A stretch of DNA of 8,290 nucleotides from positions 1 through 8,290 of the forward strand of contig JAQULD010000072.1 in the NCBI GenBank assembly GCA_028719045.1. Direction: 5' to 3'. Made by a program: the position numbers and the translations under genes. The notes under the pieces were generated by a model. It did no database searches. It saw nothing but the letters and a program-made list of their open reading frames with translations, and had not been told where the DNA came from. This DNA is from Candidatus Omnitrophota bacterium. GTDB lineage: Bacteria; Omnitrophota; Koll11; Gygaellales; Profunditerraquicolaceae. Below, piece after piece: positions 6,624 through 8,290 of the stretch (positions are counted from its first letter, which is position 1; every line of letters starts with the position of its first letter).

Positions 6624-8204
6624 TTAATACATCCCGCCGCCGTATCCGCCTCCCGGTGGCATGGCCGGCATGGATTTCTCTTCTTTTTCCGGTTTATCCA
6701 CTATCAAAGCTTCGGTAGTTAGCAAAAGAGCCGCGATACTCGAGGCATTCTGCAAGGCTGAACGGGTGACTTTAGTGGGATCGATTACGCCTGCCTCGAT
6801 CATATCCACGTATTCATCCTGGTTTACGTCATAGCCGATATTGATCTTTTCCTGTTTTATACGCTGCACAACCACGGAGCCTTCTAGCCCGGCATTGGTG
6901 GTAAGCATCCTGATGGGTTCCTCAAGCGATCTCCTTACGATATCAACGCCAACTTTTTCATCGCCTGAAACCTTTAATGAGTCTAACGCCGGAATGGCGC
7001 GGATCAAACCTACGCCGCCGCCCGGGATAATGCCTTCTTCAACTGCCGCGCGGGTAGCGTGAAGCGCGTCTTCCACGCGCGCCTTTTTCTCTTTCATTTC
7101 CGTTTCAGTAGAAGCGCCGACATTGATTACCGCGACACCTCCGGCAAGCTTGGCCAGGCGTTCCTGGAGCTTTTCCTTGTCGTAATCCGAATCGGTATCT
7201 TCTATCTGTTTCTTAAGCTGGGCGATCCTGCCGTTTATGGCCTGGTTTTTTCCCGCCCCTTCCACTATGGTCGTATTTTCTTTATCGATCTTGACCCTTT
7301 TAGCGCGTCCCAGGTCTTCGATGTCAACATTCTCTAATTTTATACCGAGGTCTTCCGTAATGGCTTTTCCTCCGGTAAGTGTGGCGATATCCTCAAGCAT
7401 GGCCTTTCTTCTATCTCCGTAACCCGGAGCTTTAACGGCGCATGCGACAAGAGTGCCGCGGATCTTATTCACGACCAGCGTAGCCAATGCTTCGCCTTCT
7501 ACTTCTTCGGCGATGATCAAAAGCGGTTTTCCGGTCCTGGCGACTTTCTCAAGCAACGGGAGAAGGTCTTTTAAAGAAGAGATCTTTTTCTCATTGATGA
7601 GGATAAAAGGCTCTTCCAGGATCACTTCCATTCTTTCGGCATCGGAAACAAAATAAGGCGAAAGATACCCCTGGTCAAACTGCATGCCTTCGACCACTTC
7701 CAAAGTTGTAGCCGTCGATTTTGCCTCTTCCACGGTAATAACCCCGTCTTTTCCCACTTTTTCCATTGCCTCTGCGATCAAATCCCCGATCGCCTTATCG
7801 CAATTAGCGGCTATGGACGCTACCTGCGCCACTTCTTTTTTATCTTTGATCGGCTTGGAAAGTTTCTTCAGTTCGTCGATTACCTTCTCCACCGCTTTTT
7901 CTATCCCGCGCTTTAAAGCCATGGGATTTGCCCCGGCGGTAACGTTCTTTAGACCTTCACGGTAGATCGCTTCGGCTAAAATGGTAGCCGTAGTGGTGCC
8001 GTCTCCGGCCACATCCGAGGTTTTTTCCGCCACTTCTTTTACCATCTGAGCGCCCATATTCTCATAAGGATCCTCCAGGTCGATCTCCTTTGCCACGGTT
8101 ACGCCGTCTTTGGTGATAGTGGGAGACCCGAATTTCTTATCTATGACGACATTGCGCCCTTTAGGTCCGAGTGTTACTTTAACCGCAGCTGCCAGCTGCT
8201 CCAC
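6624..8204 (-). CDS. groEL: Chaperonin GroEL (Hsp60), 5' end damaged or truncated
   Basis: GroEL forms the double-ring folding chamber that works with GroES in the cytoplasm. From the GTG at 8204 the frame is open for 526 residues. ATP-site motifs are TLGPKGRNV (11-19), TKDG (D33, equal to E. coli D52) and GDGTTTAT (68-75). [17 protein letters not shown] (375-391) contains D379, equal to catalytic D398, and PGGGVGLI follows. The C-terminus is the usual flexible glycine/methionine tail ([11 protein letters not shown]). The constant offset of 19 to E. coli numbering shows that the normal first 19 residues are missing. The same frame upstream still encodes a typical N-terminus but is stopped by TAA at 8211-8213 and has no ATG. 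The GTG corresponds to a conserved Val inside the first helix and has no well-placed Shine-Dalgarno, so it is probably not the ancestral start. Function of this copy is uncertain. Confidence 0.93.
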   Translation of the reverse strand: MEQLAAAVKVTLGPKGRNVVIDKKFGSPTITKDGVTVAKEIDLEDPYENMGAQMVKEVAEKTSDVAGDGTTTATILAEAIYREGLKNVTAGANPMALKRGIEKAVEKVIDELKKLSKPIKDKKEVAQVASIAANCDKAIGDLIAEAMEKVGKDGVITVEEAKSTATTLEVVEGMQFDQGYLSPYFVSDAERMEVILEEPFILINEKKISSLKDLLPLLEKVARTGKPLLIIAEEVEGEALATLVVNKIRGTLVACAVKAPGYGDRRKAMLEDIATLTGGKAITEDLGIKLENVDIEDLGRAKRVKIDKENTTIVEGAGKNQAINGRIAQLKKQIEDTDSDYDKEKLQERLAKLAGGVAVINVGASTETEMKEKKARVEDALHATRAAVEEGIIPGGGVGLIRAIPALDSLKVSGDEKVGVDIVRRSLEEPIRMLTTNAGLEGSVVVQRIKQEKINIGYDVNQDEYVDMIEAGVIDPTKVTRSALQNASSIAALLLTTEALIVDKPEKEEKSMPAMPPGGGYGGGMY

Positions 8205-8258
8205 GCCGCTTTATATCTTCCTGCGGGCTTCATCTTTAAACAACAATTGCTTTGCGCT
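8205..8258 (-). pseudogene. groEL: Conserved groEL N-terminal codons with lost start and in-frame stop
   Basis: In frame with groEL, the minus strand reads [14 protein letters not shown], then TAA (8211-8213), then SG and the GTG of the open part. This is the standard GroEL beginning (compare the common MAKQ/MAAKD ... ARRKIL-GV pattern), with TAA in place of a Leu codon such as TTA. The codon where ATG is expected (8256-8258) is AGC. Both lesions lie within about 50 bases, close to the window end. A sequence error, a real mutation or use of the downstream GTG are all possible. Confidence 0.8.
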
Positions 8259-8262
8259 TTTT

Positions 8263-8267
8263 CCTCC
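8263..8267 (-). promoter_or_regulatory. Strong Shine-Dalgarno of groEL
   Basis: GGAGG on the minus strand lies between the groES stop and the groEL N-terminal codons. It sits 4 bases before the AGC that replaces the expected ATG and 58 bases before the GTG at 8204. Its position shows that translation was meant to start near 8258, not at the GTG. Confidence 0.8.
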
Positions 8268-8271
8268 GTTG

Positions 8272-8290
8272 TTATTTTATGATCGCCAAT
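8272..8290 (-). CDS. groES: Co-chaperonin GroES, last codons only
   Basis: The final complete codons on the minus strand read LAIIK followed by TAA (8272-8274). This is the typical end of GroES (a hydrophobic LAII or LAVI strand, often with a terminal Lys). It sits 4 bases upstream of the groEL Shine-Dalgarno, the expected place in a groES-groEL operon. Only five residues are visible, so the call rests mainly on position. Confidence 0.65.

Noticed and set aside
8211..8213. Reading the in-frame TAA in groEL as a reassigned codon
   Set aside because: TAA is the normal stop of rpoD, dnaG, the DUF192 gene, groEL itself and probably groES in this window, so reassignment is not supported; the missing ATG points to a local lesion or error.

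Overview
The window is a piece of a bacterial chromosome of moderate GC content (judged by eye). Every supportable gene lies on the minus strand, so transcription runs from high to low coordinates. The organism cannot be named from the sequence alone. A group 1 sigma factor with a sigma-70-type region 1.1, a lipoprotein signal peptide, a GroES-GroEL pair and an uncommon gene order suggest a Gram-negative-type or candidate-phylum bacterium. Omnitrophota or a relative would fit, but that is a low-confidence inference.

At the right end (about 6520-8290) lies a groES-groEL operon. Only the last codons of groES are inside the window. After a strong ribosome binding site comes groEL, which is well conserved except at its first codons. 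The expected ATG reads AGC, and an in-frame TAA stands where a leucine codon is expected. The open part, starting at a GTG, is 526 residues long. A strong intrinsic terminator closes the operon, with a possible weak second one behind it.

A near-perfect sigma-70 promoter at 6452-6480 then starts a second, tightly packed unit. In order of transcription it holds cvpA-like membrane protein, NIF3/DUF34 metal-binding protein, dnaG (primase), rpoD (primary sigma factor), a DUF192 lipoprotein, and a UvrD/PcrA-type helicase cut by the left window edge. Intergenic gaps are 3, 62, 7, 39 and 24 bases. This is a variant of the macromolecular synthesis operon. The dnaG-rpoD pair is kept, no rpsU is present in the window, and cvpA and nif3 occupy the leading positions. 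The genes link initiation of replication (primase), initiation of transcription (sigma factor) and a repair-type helicase.

The largest gap inside this unit, just before dnaG, contains a 22-bp palindrome with perfect 9-bp arms. It resembles a LacI/CcpA-family operator and overlaps a possible internal promoter. I found no RNA genes, CRISPR arrays, insertion sequences or attachment sites. The main points for a second look are the damaged groEL 5' end and the palindrome before dnaG.
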